From NCBI GenBank assembly GCA_948470475.1, contig OX419339.1, positions 1,364,501 to 1,428,500 of the forward strand: a DNA stretch of 64,000 nucleotides. The letters run 5' to 3'. Within the stretch, counting starts at the first letter, position 1. Every line of letters begins with the position of its first letter. Origin of the DNA: Galaxea fascicularis. Its lineage: Eukaryota; Cnidaria; Anthozoa; Scleractinia; Euphylliidae. This document shows positions 12,501-21,796 of this stretch, in pieces. The position numbers and the translations under genes were made by a program. The notes under the pieces were generated by a model. It was not told the DNA's origin. It ran no database searches and saw only the letters and a program-made list of their open reading frames with translations.

Positions 12501-14853
12501 ACTACATCATCAGGCCAACCACACTGGCAACGCGCAATCGAAGATGTGATTTATGTGGCTGAAGACGTGGGCCTCCCGGTGACAAGCCAGTGGAAGCCTA
12601 TAACTCCATATGTAAACAACCTTAGGATCAAATACATGATACACGACACAAGGTCAACTAAATCAGCTACAATACAGGCTATTTTATAAATACTCAGGAG
12701 TACAATATGTGACTACTAAACTCGAATAAATGTTCGAAAGAAAATTTGCCTTGAGTGGGATTTGAACCCTCGTCCCCCCTATTACTAGTCGGGTGTTATA
12801 ACCACTACACCATTACACGTTGGCAACGCGGTAATTGAAGAGGTGATTTATGTGGCTGAAGACGTGGGCCTCCCGGAAAGTTTCTTTCAAGGTGACAAAA
12901 AAAATTCAAAAGATCTGTTCCTTCAGCACCTACTCCTTATAGACTTAATGTACACGGACTCCACGACAAGCTGCCTGAAATTGAACAACGCATTGCACTC
13001 TACAGCCATGCCTCAAACTTTCTGACACAGAGATGGTCTCGCTTTAAAAATAACCTCTCACAAAATGTACCTCATCAGTTGACAAAGAGTTGTCACTATT
13101 TGAACAAAACAATTTAGAAACGAAAATTCTATTTACGTCAAGCTAATAAACGTGTATGACTTTTTTTGTTTTTATTTGACTTGTCTTATATGACGGTATG
13201 GTATTGAAAACTAAGACTACTTTATGAATGGAAATAATAGTCTAAAAAAGCTATTACGAACACATTACCATTTGTAATGTCCGGTATATTTTGAACTTGC
13301 TTCAAAGTTCAGTTTATTACGTAAAGCCCATCGGTGCGTGAAACTCAACTGAGTTAAAAGAATTTACTGGTATTGCAGCAACAAGTTTTAACAATCAAAC
13401 ATCGTCAGGCGACGACCCCTGTTTAGTTAACACTGTTGCAACAAAAGATTTTATTTGATATGTTAAACTTGCAACAACCATTTCGTGGTTGGTTTGCACA
13501 ACGTGTTCATTTACCGGTTGGATGATCATTTGTTCAATATCGAGTGTTTTGCGTTGATTAATTTATGGAGTGACTTTTACCGGTCGTTAGTACCAAGACT
13601 TTTAACAATTCACTGAGGAGTCACATGAAATAACTGAAAGTTGATGTTGACATGGCCGACTTGACAATTTTAACAAACTGTAGTCCCAAAATGCCTTGTT
13701 TTGCACCTTCGTGGTGTGAACAGGCTTGCCTTTGTTTCGTGAATATATGGGTGAAATCCATCATAGAAATAAAGCGAATGGAAGTTCGCCCTCTTTGCAA
13801 CTAGTATCTGATTGAAATCTTGGTATTACTTTATTCGCATATTCCTTCATTTTTCCTTAGCAACAGGATATAAACAAAGATAAACATTAAGTATCTATGT
13901 TTGTTGTCATGCCAACTGTACTTAATATGTTTAATAAAGGAACTCCTTGTTACGAAGTCTTACGATGTTTACGCCATTATCTTTATAAGCAACGGTTTCG
14001 TAAAACATAGACAAGTAAAAATTAGCGATAGAAAAGAACAACGTCATTATAACCTAAATAATGAGACTTTAAATATGGTTTTATTTAAAGTTCCTGCCAT
14101 TAAAGAAGAAAAAAAAAAAAAAAACAAAGGATACCGTGGTGTGAAACTTATTTTGTTAAATCAAAATCGATGACGATGATGAGTGTTTCTGTTGTTAACT
14201 CTTCTAAACAAGCGCGCTAAAATACTGACACTGAAAATGTTTTTTTTTTTTAAAAAGGACGTGAAGGAGTTAATATCAGTTTATGAAATAGAGATTGATA
14301 TAACTGTAATGATGTTTTAAACGCTGGGCAGACGTTCAATATATCGTTGTTATAAATCGAATTTTCCCTGCTCTGTTTAAAAATACTGACTTGTTCCACG
14401 CGCTGAAAAAACAACTATATTTGCGCCTTTCCAACAAAACGTTTTCGCTAAAATCAATGCGCGTAATGTGCACGTGTACGTTCTTGTCTTCTGACCGAGA
14501 ACATTTTTGCAGTCGTTGCTTCTCCTTGGCCTACTAATATTTTAAAGGCAGAAGAATCAGAGACCATCTATACCAGAATCGAGATCGTCTCGACGCACAT
14601 GTCTCGTGCGACAGTCGCTGCTGGCAGTCGCTATCGTCACGATAAGTGAAAAGGGTTAAGAATTGTTGCTGTTGTTGAGATTTGTATCACCATAAGGGTC
14701 AAGGCAATGGTCAACATACTCGATTGTCGTGTGTTGCAACTGTAAGTCGTTCACCCGAAGACTATCGGAAAACGAACAAAAATAAAACTTACCATCGACG
14801 AAGACCAATGCTTGGCATAAGATCAAAGCCGTGATGAAATACTCCTTCGCCAT
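6538..14853 (-). CDS. Secreted mucin-like, cysteine-rich, probably GPI-anchored protein
   Basis: Six coding exons assemble with every phase closing: 14793-14853, 10429-11088, 9010-9122, 8191-8419, 6963-7166 and 6538-6608 (445 aa). Exon 1 encodes a signal peptide ([18 protein letters not shown]). Exon 2 (residues about 21-241) is almost only Thr/Ser/Pro/Ala/Val, with about eight copies of a 12-residue unit [12 protein letters not shown], as in O-glycosylated mucin stalks. Residues 241-354 form an unrecognised folded region ([20 protein letters not shown]). Residues 355-422 hold eight cysteines (CQSVCC, CNVGVC, then three single Cys). The last exon gives [13 protein letters not shown] plus the hydrophobic [13 protein letters not shown] and stop, a typical GPI-attachment tail; a type I membrane anchor is the alternative. 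Every junction used is GT-AG. Exact function is unknown; a cell-surface or mucus-layer role is inferred. Confidence 0.72.
7371..7420. repeat. Short hairpin
   Basis: GCTCCGAAGTTCGGTGAGG and its near-complement CCTGACTGAACTTCGGAGC flank a 12-nt loop. It lies in an intron of the mucin-like gene. It is probably a miniature-element relic. Confidence 0.6.
7497..7781. mobile_element. MITE-like element with inverted ends
   Basis: CGAGAGTGAGATGGTAAATT at about 7500 and its inverted copy AATTTACCATCTCGCTCTCA near 7758 bound about 285 bp without coding capacity. It is intronic to the mucin-like gene. The target duplication was not resolved. Confidence 0.55.
9770..10080. repeat. Purine-rich (GATGAGA-like) low-complexity tract
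   Basis: Strand-asymmetric G/A-rich sequence of degenerate GATGAGAT/AGATGGGAT motifs. The phrase TGGATCATGAGTAGCGATGA occurs twice (about 9585 and 9791), so an ancient duplication is included. The Ser/Leu/His-rich minus frames here (up to 201 codons) are products of base composition and are not called. Intronic to the mucin-like gene. Confidence 0.6.
10660..10945. repeat. 36-bp coding minisatellite in mucin-like exon
   Basis: About eight tandem copies of a unit containing GTCGTGGTGGTCGCAACACC and TGCGGGAGTACTCGTG. It encodes the 12-residue Thr/Ser-rich repeat on the minus strand. All unit lengths are multiples of three, so all three minus frames and a plus frame stay open. The Val-rich plus frame and the Pro/Arg-rich minus frame are shadows. 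Confidence 0.9.
11290..11990 (+). pseudogene. Penelope-like element fragment, GIY-YIG endonuclease region
   Basis: The frame 11675-11908 gives [18 protein letters not shown], then [20 protein letters not shown] and [11 protein letters not shown]. This is the usual GIY-YIG domain of intron-poor Penelope-like retroelements. The preceding segment (11400-11610) gives [21 protein letters not shown] sequence, the region between reverse transcriptase and endonuclease, split by frameshifts. The C-terminal continuation runs to about 11990 in another frame. It is 5'-truncated and inactive, inserted in intron 1 of the mucin-like gene. Confidence 0.75.
12013..12225. mobile_element. PIF/Harbinger-like MITE with TAA target duplication
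   Basis: Inverted ends AGGCCCGTTTACACAGGCGA and TCGCCTGTGTAAACGGGCCT are flanked on both sides by TAA (12010-12012 and 12226-12228). The interior is imperfectly palindromic (CAGCAACTCGATGC and ATCGAGTTGCTGCG). TWA duplications are typical of PIF/Harbinger. No coding capacity. Confidence 0.75.
12435..12590 (-). mobile_element. tRNA-derived SINE, copy 1
   Basis: On the minus strand box A TGATGTAGTGG (12499-12509) and box B GGGTTCAAATC (12462-12472) sit at tRNA-like spacing, followed by a non-tRNA tail ending in TTTCTTTC. The upstream head (minus: CGGGAGGCCCACGTCTTCAG) is shared with copy 2. Confidence 0.65.
12730..12880 (-). mobile_element. tRNA-derived SINE, copy 2
   Basis: Same structure and orientation as the copy about 300 bp to the left: box A TGGTGTAGTGG (12802-12812), box B GGGTTCAAATC (12759-12769), and the same head sequence. 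The two copies differ by scattered substitutions, suggesting separate insertions or a local duplication. Confidence 0.65.
12881..14792. other. Intron 1 remainder of the mucin-like gene
   Basis: AT-rich, with no exon or repeat boundary recognised. A 90-codon plus frame at 13901-14173 ends in poly-lysine from an A-run and is not called. Confidence 0.3.
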
Positions 14854-17800
14854 TGTTACAATGATTCTGTCGACGTTTTTTAATACACCGGCTCTTTCAG
14901 ATTCCTTTTGCAGGCAGTTAGCAACAATAAAGAAATGTTACTGTAATTACAATGTCCTGTCGAAACAGGAATAACTGTATCAAGTGAAATTAAGTTACCC
15001 GTTTCAATTGCCTCTTTCTTGGATGCGTAGGGGCAACGAATGGTTCATTTCCCTTCTGACAGCCAGTTTTGCGTGCCACGTCTATAATGCCATGGCAACA
15101 GCGTGGAAATGCCACAAAATACCCTGGGGAGTACGAATGCTTCGATTTACATACTTTTAGAAAGATTGAACGTGAATATTCCACTGTAAAATTCATGGTT
15201 TTAATAGCTTTTAACTCGTACTTAGTCATCCAACGCCGTGGTACTTAAAAAGTATCAGACAAACAAATTTATATCAAATTTTGGTCACTGATGTCTCGCC
15301 GGTATATTGGCATATAAATTAAAGCATTTGATATGCTATACTGAAACTGTTGAATCATACATGTGTATAAGGCGGGATGCAAATCGGGTTCCTTTAGCAA
15401 AACAAAACCCGGGCTTTGACGCGGCATGCTCGAGAACAATGACTAGACAATATTTTATATCATTTCTGAACGTACGAACCTATCCTCCGATGGCTATTCG
15501 CATGAAAATTTAAAATGTACTTTCCCGAGTAATATTTCAGAACGTTTCACTATACGTTTGAAGACCTGCATGTTTTTCACATATTGCATTGCTCTGTTTA
15601 AGTACATAATGAAGGTTGCATAAGTCAATCGCTGACCACTGCATATCAGTTTAAATAGATTGGGAATTAATACCAATATTTGCTCGAGGGAAACTAGACA
15701 AAACACAGTGATATTCCAACTTCAAGTTCTGGGACGGGGTTTCTTTGCTATACGGAGCGAGTGCAAGAGGTGTAAATAAACGTAGAGCGCTGAGTTATTT
15801 TACAGCGCGGCTACAGCTAAGTTATGAAACAAGAGTCTTGACCAATCTTGATATACGATTTATCGTGATTTGATTTCCCGTCCTTCTTGGCTAGCTCCTC
15901 CGTCGATTTTTGAATTATTGCTTTCGTATTCTTGAATTGAATTCTTCGCTCTCACGATGTAATTTCAACGCTGTCCTTTCCACTGAATGCAACAAAAAAA
16001 GACTGACCGATCCAAATTGTCGGTTGTCAGAGTGCCACCTTGTTAGACGTTTTTGAGAAGTGATAAAAATTAACGGAGCAATGTCAAAAGAAAAGCTTTA
16101 GCATTCCAACAGGTGAGTCCAGATGTTCATTCAATTGGTTAAGTTACTCATAAAAGGGAGCTGACAACAGAACGAAAATCGTGGAAAGTGATTGAACCTT
16201 ACAGTAAGGACTAGAGTTTTCAAAATCATCAACAAAACGGAAAACGACTTGAATAAAACAAATCTGACCTCTTTGTTCGTTTGTTTTTTTTACCTTTCTT
16301 ATACTTTTACTCGCTGGCTTTTTCATAATCATACACCCGTGCTAAGGCCACGTACAAATGTAGTTTAATGTAAAAGCACCCCAGCATGAAAGAAAGGGAT
16401 TGGGTCATGTACAAAAGCTTGCCTTCTTCGATGTTAGAAACGTCTGCTCGGGCCGTCAGTGAAGGTGGATGAATGTGCACTATATTAGAGTGTCAGTCCT
16501 TGTGTTGTTTACAAGCCAGTTTCAGTTGATGTGGCTAAGTCCATAATAAATGAAAATGCCGTTGACGTTATGCTGTGCCTATCTACGAACACATCATTTC
16601 CCGGGTGAAAGGTCTCTTCTGGTGGACGTTTTCCAAAAAGCGAAGACTCACTTTACAAGGAAATTTCTCAAACGCGGTGCCTACAGAGACTCGACGGACA
16701 ACTGAAGCCGCACGCCGAGAATAATCTTGCAATTCTTTCAGCAAGATCCAAATTTTGTCGTTCACGTTTCACGGATTTTCACGAAACCAAGCCCAAATAT
16801 TATTAATGCGATTGTCAAACCAGCAAATGATAATACAAGGACTGGAGACGGAAACACTCAAGAACAACGTGCAATATTCACTTAAAACAAACTTGGCGTG
16901 CGAGAGCTAGTTCAGTGAAGAAAAATGCCGTCTTCTAGCATTATGCATTCATTTGTTTTAGTTACTGTCCGTAGCTTATTAATTGAGTTGCCTCTGTTTA
17001 GTATATCGCTTAAGGCTATCGCGGCTTTTTGGTGCCGTTGGATGTTGGAAAATGTGAAAATCGCTTCAATGTCTGTATGCAGAGACCGAACCGAAAAGTA
17101 TTTGATTCTCACCCTTAAAATAGACAGTATTCCCCCAAAACTATTCACTGAGCTGGTTTTCATGAAACTTTCATGGATCGTTGACAAACCACATGAAATC
17201 CATGAAGGAATTTGAATTTATATTCGCTTGGCCAGCCATTTGTAAACCAAGTTGCTGAAGTCATCTAGCGTGGGTGTATCGAAGCGTTTGGTCCAACGCC
17301 TTTCGGTTGGAAGCAGCTATTGAATCATCAACTGTGTAAGCATGGATCTTCATTTACCTCATTATTTAATAATGAAACATTTTCTTAACTCCAGTTTGCT
17401 GATCAGTTCAGATACCATACTCATAACATCATATATTTGATTGACAGCTCAGTTCTTAATTAATCAAATTACCTTCGTTGCTATGGAAATCGAACAGAAG
17501 ACATTTCCTCATGTTTTATGTACTAATGCCGGCACGAGGTAAAGAATTTTGTGAATTCCATTTTAAAATGGGATGCAAGGTTATTTGTTGTTAGCTGGAA
17601 ATGCGTCATCTAGTTGTATTTACCTAATTAGGCCTTTAGAAACATTCTACAGATGAACCTCTTTTAGGCACGTTCAGTTTTGCACGCAATTCGAACAACT
17701 AATGACAACGTGACGCAAGTGGGTGGGAACGTTTGGGAGGGTGGCTGTCGATAATTGCGTAACAGTGAAGATTGAGCGCTCTCATGGGAAATTTAATTTC

Positions 17801-18341
17801 ATGTATTCAAGGTCAGGGTCATTCCACGGTCAGCCTCGCCGCCTTTGGTTGTATGTCCCACAAGTTTGGTTTATTTTATTTATTTGTTTATAACATGTAG
17901 CACAATGTAAGAATAGACACCTTTCATCCCCGAAATAATTGTATCATGGGCCTGGTTAACCAACACGCCCATGCCTACAGCTTTGTGTATGTTTTTCGGG
18001 TGTATAGTTGGTTTGCAGCTAATCTCTAGAGACACAGATAACAATGGTGAAATGGGCAATTGCTGGTGGACGAACAAAACGAGCTAATGAGAGATCTATT
18101 GTTTACCGTCCACAAGCATGGCGGCGTTGACGTAACGTGAAAACTACCTATAGTGGAGGCAAAATCGAAAGAAATGTGCACCGGTTTGGCAGTCGAACTT
18201 CTAAAATCCCTATAATCATTTCTCTTGAAGTTTCATTCTTAGTTTCCATAAGGAATTCTGCTGTTATCCTAGCGGCAACCTGCTTTCTTTCCTTGATCGG
18301 TAAATCTGGTAGAAGCATTGTTAAAAATATAGCGCTGACAA
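14854..18341. other. Long region without an assembled gene
   Basis: One segment could be an orphan minus-strand exon: about 15001-15130 reads GYFVAFPRCCHGIIDVARKT then GCQKGNEPFVAPTHPRKRQ, between a possible acceptor (CTCCCCAG) and a possible donor (CGG|GTAACT). I could not attach it to neighbours. A 91-codon minus frame at 16912-17187 shows no motif. The rest is AT-rich sequence without recognisable features. Confidence 0.3.
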
Positions 18342-19109
18342 TAGGGAGCTTAAGCAACGACGACGACGACGGCAACGAGAACGTCATTTCAAAATAAGAC
18401 TTCTCGTTTTCGTAACTTTTTCGTGATTATTCCAATTTGTTTAACATGAAAAATGCTGGCGAGCTGTCCAGGGCCCAAATTACTGTAAACGGCGTAAAAG
18501 CAAAGAAAAAGAAAGAAAAACTTGCCGTCATGCACCCACGTTCTCGAGAAAACCTAAAATTTGGTCATTTCACGTTGTTATTTTGCAGAGGACGGCAAAG
18601 AAATGTACCAAAATGTGAAACGCACGTGCAGAGTATTGTTTTCGCTCATTAAGGCCCGTTTCAAACGCCGTGCTAAAGTCGTGCCGAACTAAATTCAATT
18701 TGGCTCGACTGTAGCACGACATTGGCACGACTTGGTTTCAAACGTCGAGCTTAATTAAGTCGAGTTGAAAGCTGTTGCTGTAAACATGCGTCAAACCATA
18801 ACAAACCGGTTTTGCTGACTTTTAAAATGTATTTATAATTTATGAATTCAGTTCGGCACGGCAATAGCACGCCGTTTGAAACCATGCCGTGCCAAAGTCG
18901 GGTAGCACGACAGAGCTTGCCGTGCCGCACGCCAGAGTCGAACTTAATTCTTAAATGGTTTCAAACGCCGTGCTACAGCCGTGCCAAAGTCGAACTTAAA
19001 TAACGAATTTAGTTCGGCACGACTTTAGCACGGCGTTTGAAACGGGCCTAAGCCTGTTGTTTTGTGGCGCTCTCGTTGCCGTTGCCATCCTCGTTGCTTA
19101 AGCTCCCTA
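18342..19109. mobile_element. DNA element with AGGGAGCTTAAGCAACGA ends
   Basis: TAGGGAGCTTAAGCAACGAC at the left and its inverted copy TCGTTGCTTAAGCTCCCTAA at 19090-19109 bound about 768 bp. GACGACGACGG and GTTGCCGTTGCCATCC form subterminal repeats. There is no transposase. A second element is inserted inside (18653-19048). The same terminus occurs at about 113-146. Confidence 0.7.
18653..19048. mobile_element. Harbinger-like MITE nested in the previous element
   Basis: Inverted ends GGCCCGTTTCAAACGCCGTG and CACGGCGTTTGAAACGGGCC are flanked by TAA duplications (18650-18652 and 19049-19051). The interior holds further alternating copies of CGTGCTAAAGTCGTGCCGAA-like blocks in both directions, so the whole element folds on itself. 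The GGCCCGTTT start is shared with the MITE at 12013-12225. Confidence 0.8.
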
Positions 19110-21796
19110 ATGTCTTTTGAGCCGGCCGAATGGCAGAGTTGATACTCTCCCTTCAAAATAAAAAAACAACGTACATCCGCCGACAATCTACGCTGAGTCG
19201 CTGCACCGAAGGGCCTAGGGAGATTGACATGTTTTGTCCGCTGTTAAAAACGTTTGTAAAGAATGATGTTACATACTTCAACCAAGGCCACCCAGGAAAA
19301 TTTTCTTCAAACTAGCCAATGAGAATCTTACATCGGAACAATGGATTTTCGCAAAATTTATTATGAATGACAAATTTACCCACTATCGAAGCACAGCAAA
19401 ATTCAAATTGCGACTATTCTGTTGTTTCATCACTCGGACACCATTGGCCAATTTGTAAAAAAAAATCTTGGGTGGCCTTGGTTAGAGTAGTTGCACTGTA
19501 ACGCTGTGCTATCGTGATTAAGCGAGCAAAAACGGATACAAAACCTCGTTACACTGAGCACATGGCATTAACTGAACAATTACAGTCAACTCTAGCCTCT
19601 CAATAGCGACCACTTCTCGTAAGCGACCACTAAATAACCGCTTTCTTACTCAGTCAAAATATTCTTTTACCCTGGCTCCAGAGGCCCGTTGAAGGCTTTG
19701 CCGCGTGATTTCCCTCCTGTTCGGTCGTGAATTGTAATACCTGTCGAAAATTGTAGTAACAGTTTTCGTAATTTGTAATAACTCACCTTAGCAAATTGCT
19801 ATAAGATGCTGTCGTGAATTGTATGTAATAATCCAAGCTGTCGTAAATTGTAACAACATTTGTCGTGTTTTGAAATAATTCTTTCGGAATGAGAAATTAT
19901 CCAGATAATTCACGTTTTACTTTTCTTAGCAACCATCTTTCAATGAAAAATCATTTCAGTGCTGGTAAATTACCATAACTTCGTGTTTCTTGCTTGCTCA
20001 GTGCTGAAGTAAAGTTGAAAGGGAAATCAAACCTTATTTTCTCAATTTAACGCCCCGGCGTTTATTTCAAACTTGGCGCTTGTTTGAAGCCGGTGTTTGA
20101 TCGGGGTCCGGCGTTTATTAACAAGGAGCAATTTTCTGTACTTTATTAAATTGATTTATTGCTATCTATTCTCCGGGACCCAGAGGTAGTTTCTTAATGC
20201 GGAACGATTATTATAGTTGCCCCGATCCGACAGCCTGTCCCAAAGTCACCGAAAATGATTATTACCAAAGCAAACAGAACATATGAAGCAATGCATGAAC
20301 AAGCAAGTACATAGCAAGTAGATTGGTACAACTTTTTCTGGATCAAACGCCGGGGCCTCGATCAAACGCCCGCGGCGCTTATTTTAAAACAAGAGAGTCC
20401 TCTCTTGTTTAAAATTACTAGATTTCAGCTTCACTACGCAACAGACAAAGCACAGTAATGAACCTTTAAGTCATTTTGGTTAGACGGGGGCCAGAAAAAA
20501 CCTGCCGAAAAAAACCCCGTAGGGAAAAAATATGACAGGAAATCTGGGTAGGAACAAGGCCCAAGCTCTGCAGCCCATCCTACGAGGCGATAAACAAAAA
20601 TAAAAAATTATAATGAGTGGTGTCGGCCTAGAATGATTGCCCACGTGCAATCCCAAGCATACTCAGACGCCATTACCCATGATGCAACTGCATTCAAGGA
20701 CCCAGGCCAACGGCCTGCTGCTCTCGTGCCGCAGAAATATTTAATTCCATTTTTCACCCGGTGTTTATATGAGGCCGGCGTTGAAGCCGGTAAGCCAAAG
20801 CGCCAACCTCGTTCCCAGGGAAAAGGCCCTGGGAACGAGGTTGCCAAAGCGCAATCAAACCGCTCGCTTGGAATCGCTACATCGACTGGAACACAAACAG
20901 AGGAGAAATAACATAGTCAGTTCATTGGACGAGCAAACAAATACCGCCCTAAAATCAAATTTACGGCTGAAGTTTCAGATACTGAAATAACGTTCTTGGA
21001 CAAAGGGTATATAAACTATATAAGGTATGCAATTACAGGAGAACCATCAAACCAGTACATTTTTTGTAAAGAATTTTAGTTCGATCCATATATTTTCAGA
21101 AGTAATACCTGAAAAGGGATTGCCTAGCTTTACAAAATCTTCAGAACATCTAACCAGGTCAAACAGACGGTTACCTTTTTCTTCTTCATTGTTTTGTTTT
21201 GACTTAATGCTGTTTGCAAATCCTTAATATGATCATTGCACCATTTTGTCGTATCGTTGTTTGAAATGAAGCTACAATGTATAACACAGTTATATAAACG
21301 AAATGGAATACGTGTAGTACACAAGCTCTGATGATACATGAAAGGCCGGTTCAAACTATATTTTTGTGTGATTAGCATGGCTTAATTTGGTAGCAGTATG
21401 CTCAGTTATCAATTTTCTTTAGGGGGATAAGTAGTCAGTTCTATTTTAATTCAACTTGTTCTTCTGTCACCAACGTCCATTTTTGACGCCCTTTAGTTAC
21501 CAATGTGAGACAAAGATTAGTGTTTCTAATAAATAATTACCCCTCAGGTGGTGTATCGGAATGGCTAGAACTAAACCACTGCCGAACATGTTATTGGGAA
21601 GAAGCTTTTGCTATAGCAAATTATTTTAGCCGAGCACGTGATCAACAAATTTACCGGCAACTTTGTTTATTCCATAACCCTTGATTATGTTTTAAACGCA
21701 CAAGAGCTTGTTTTTTGGAAACTAGAATATAGTTAAGCCAGCTTTCTGGTTTTATTCTTTAAGTTACTAGCTCAGCTGTGAAAGACGTCCTCCAAA
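19110..21796. other. Repeat-rich intergenic DNA
   Basis: Contains the tandem phrase AGCGACCACTT/AGCGACCACTA near 19606-19633. Repeated TCGTGAATTGTAAT-like blocks lie at 19725-19870. An inverted CCGGCGTTTATT / AAACGCCGGGG pair lies between about 20050 and 20375. No gene was recognised. The 79-92 codon frames around 20608-20911 run through the palindromic repeat at 20805-20842 and are not called. Confidence 0.4.
20805..20842. repeat. Short perfect hairpin
   Basis: AACCTCGTTCCCAGGG and CCCTGGGAACGAGGTT flank a 6-nt centre. This is a compact palindrome of the type scattered widely in coral genomes. Confidence 0.75.

Noticed and set aside
16912..17215. Overlapping 91- and 96-codon ORFs on opposite strands
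   Set aside because: No motif, no credible splice context, and opposite-strand overlap without any supporting homology.
20608..20911. 79-92 codon frames on both strands
   Set aside because: They run through a common palindromic repeat (20805-20842); no domain or splice support.
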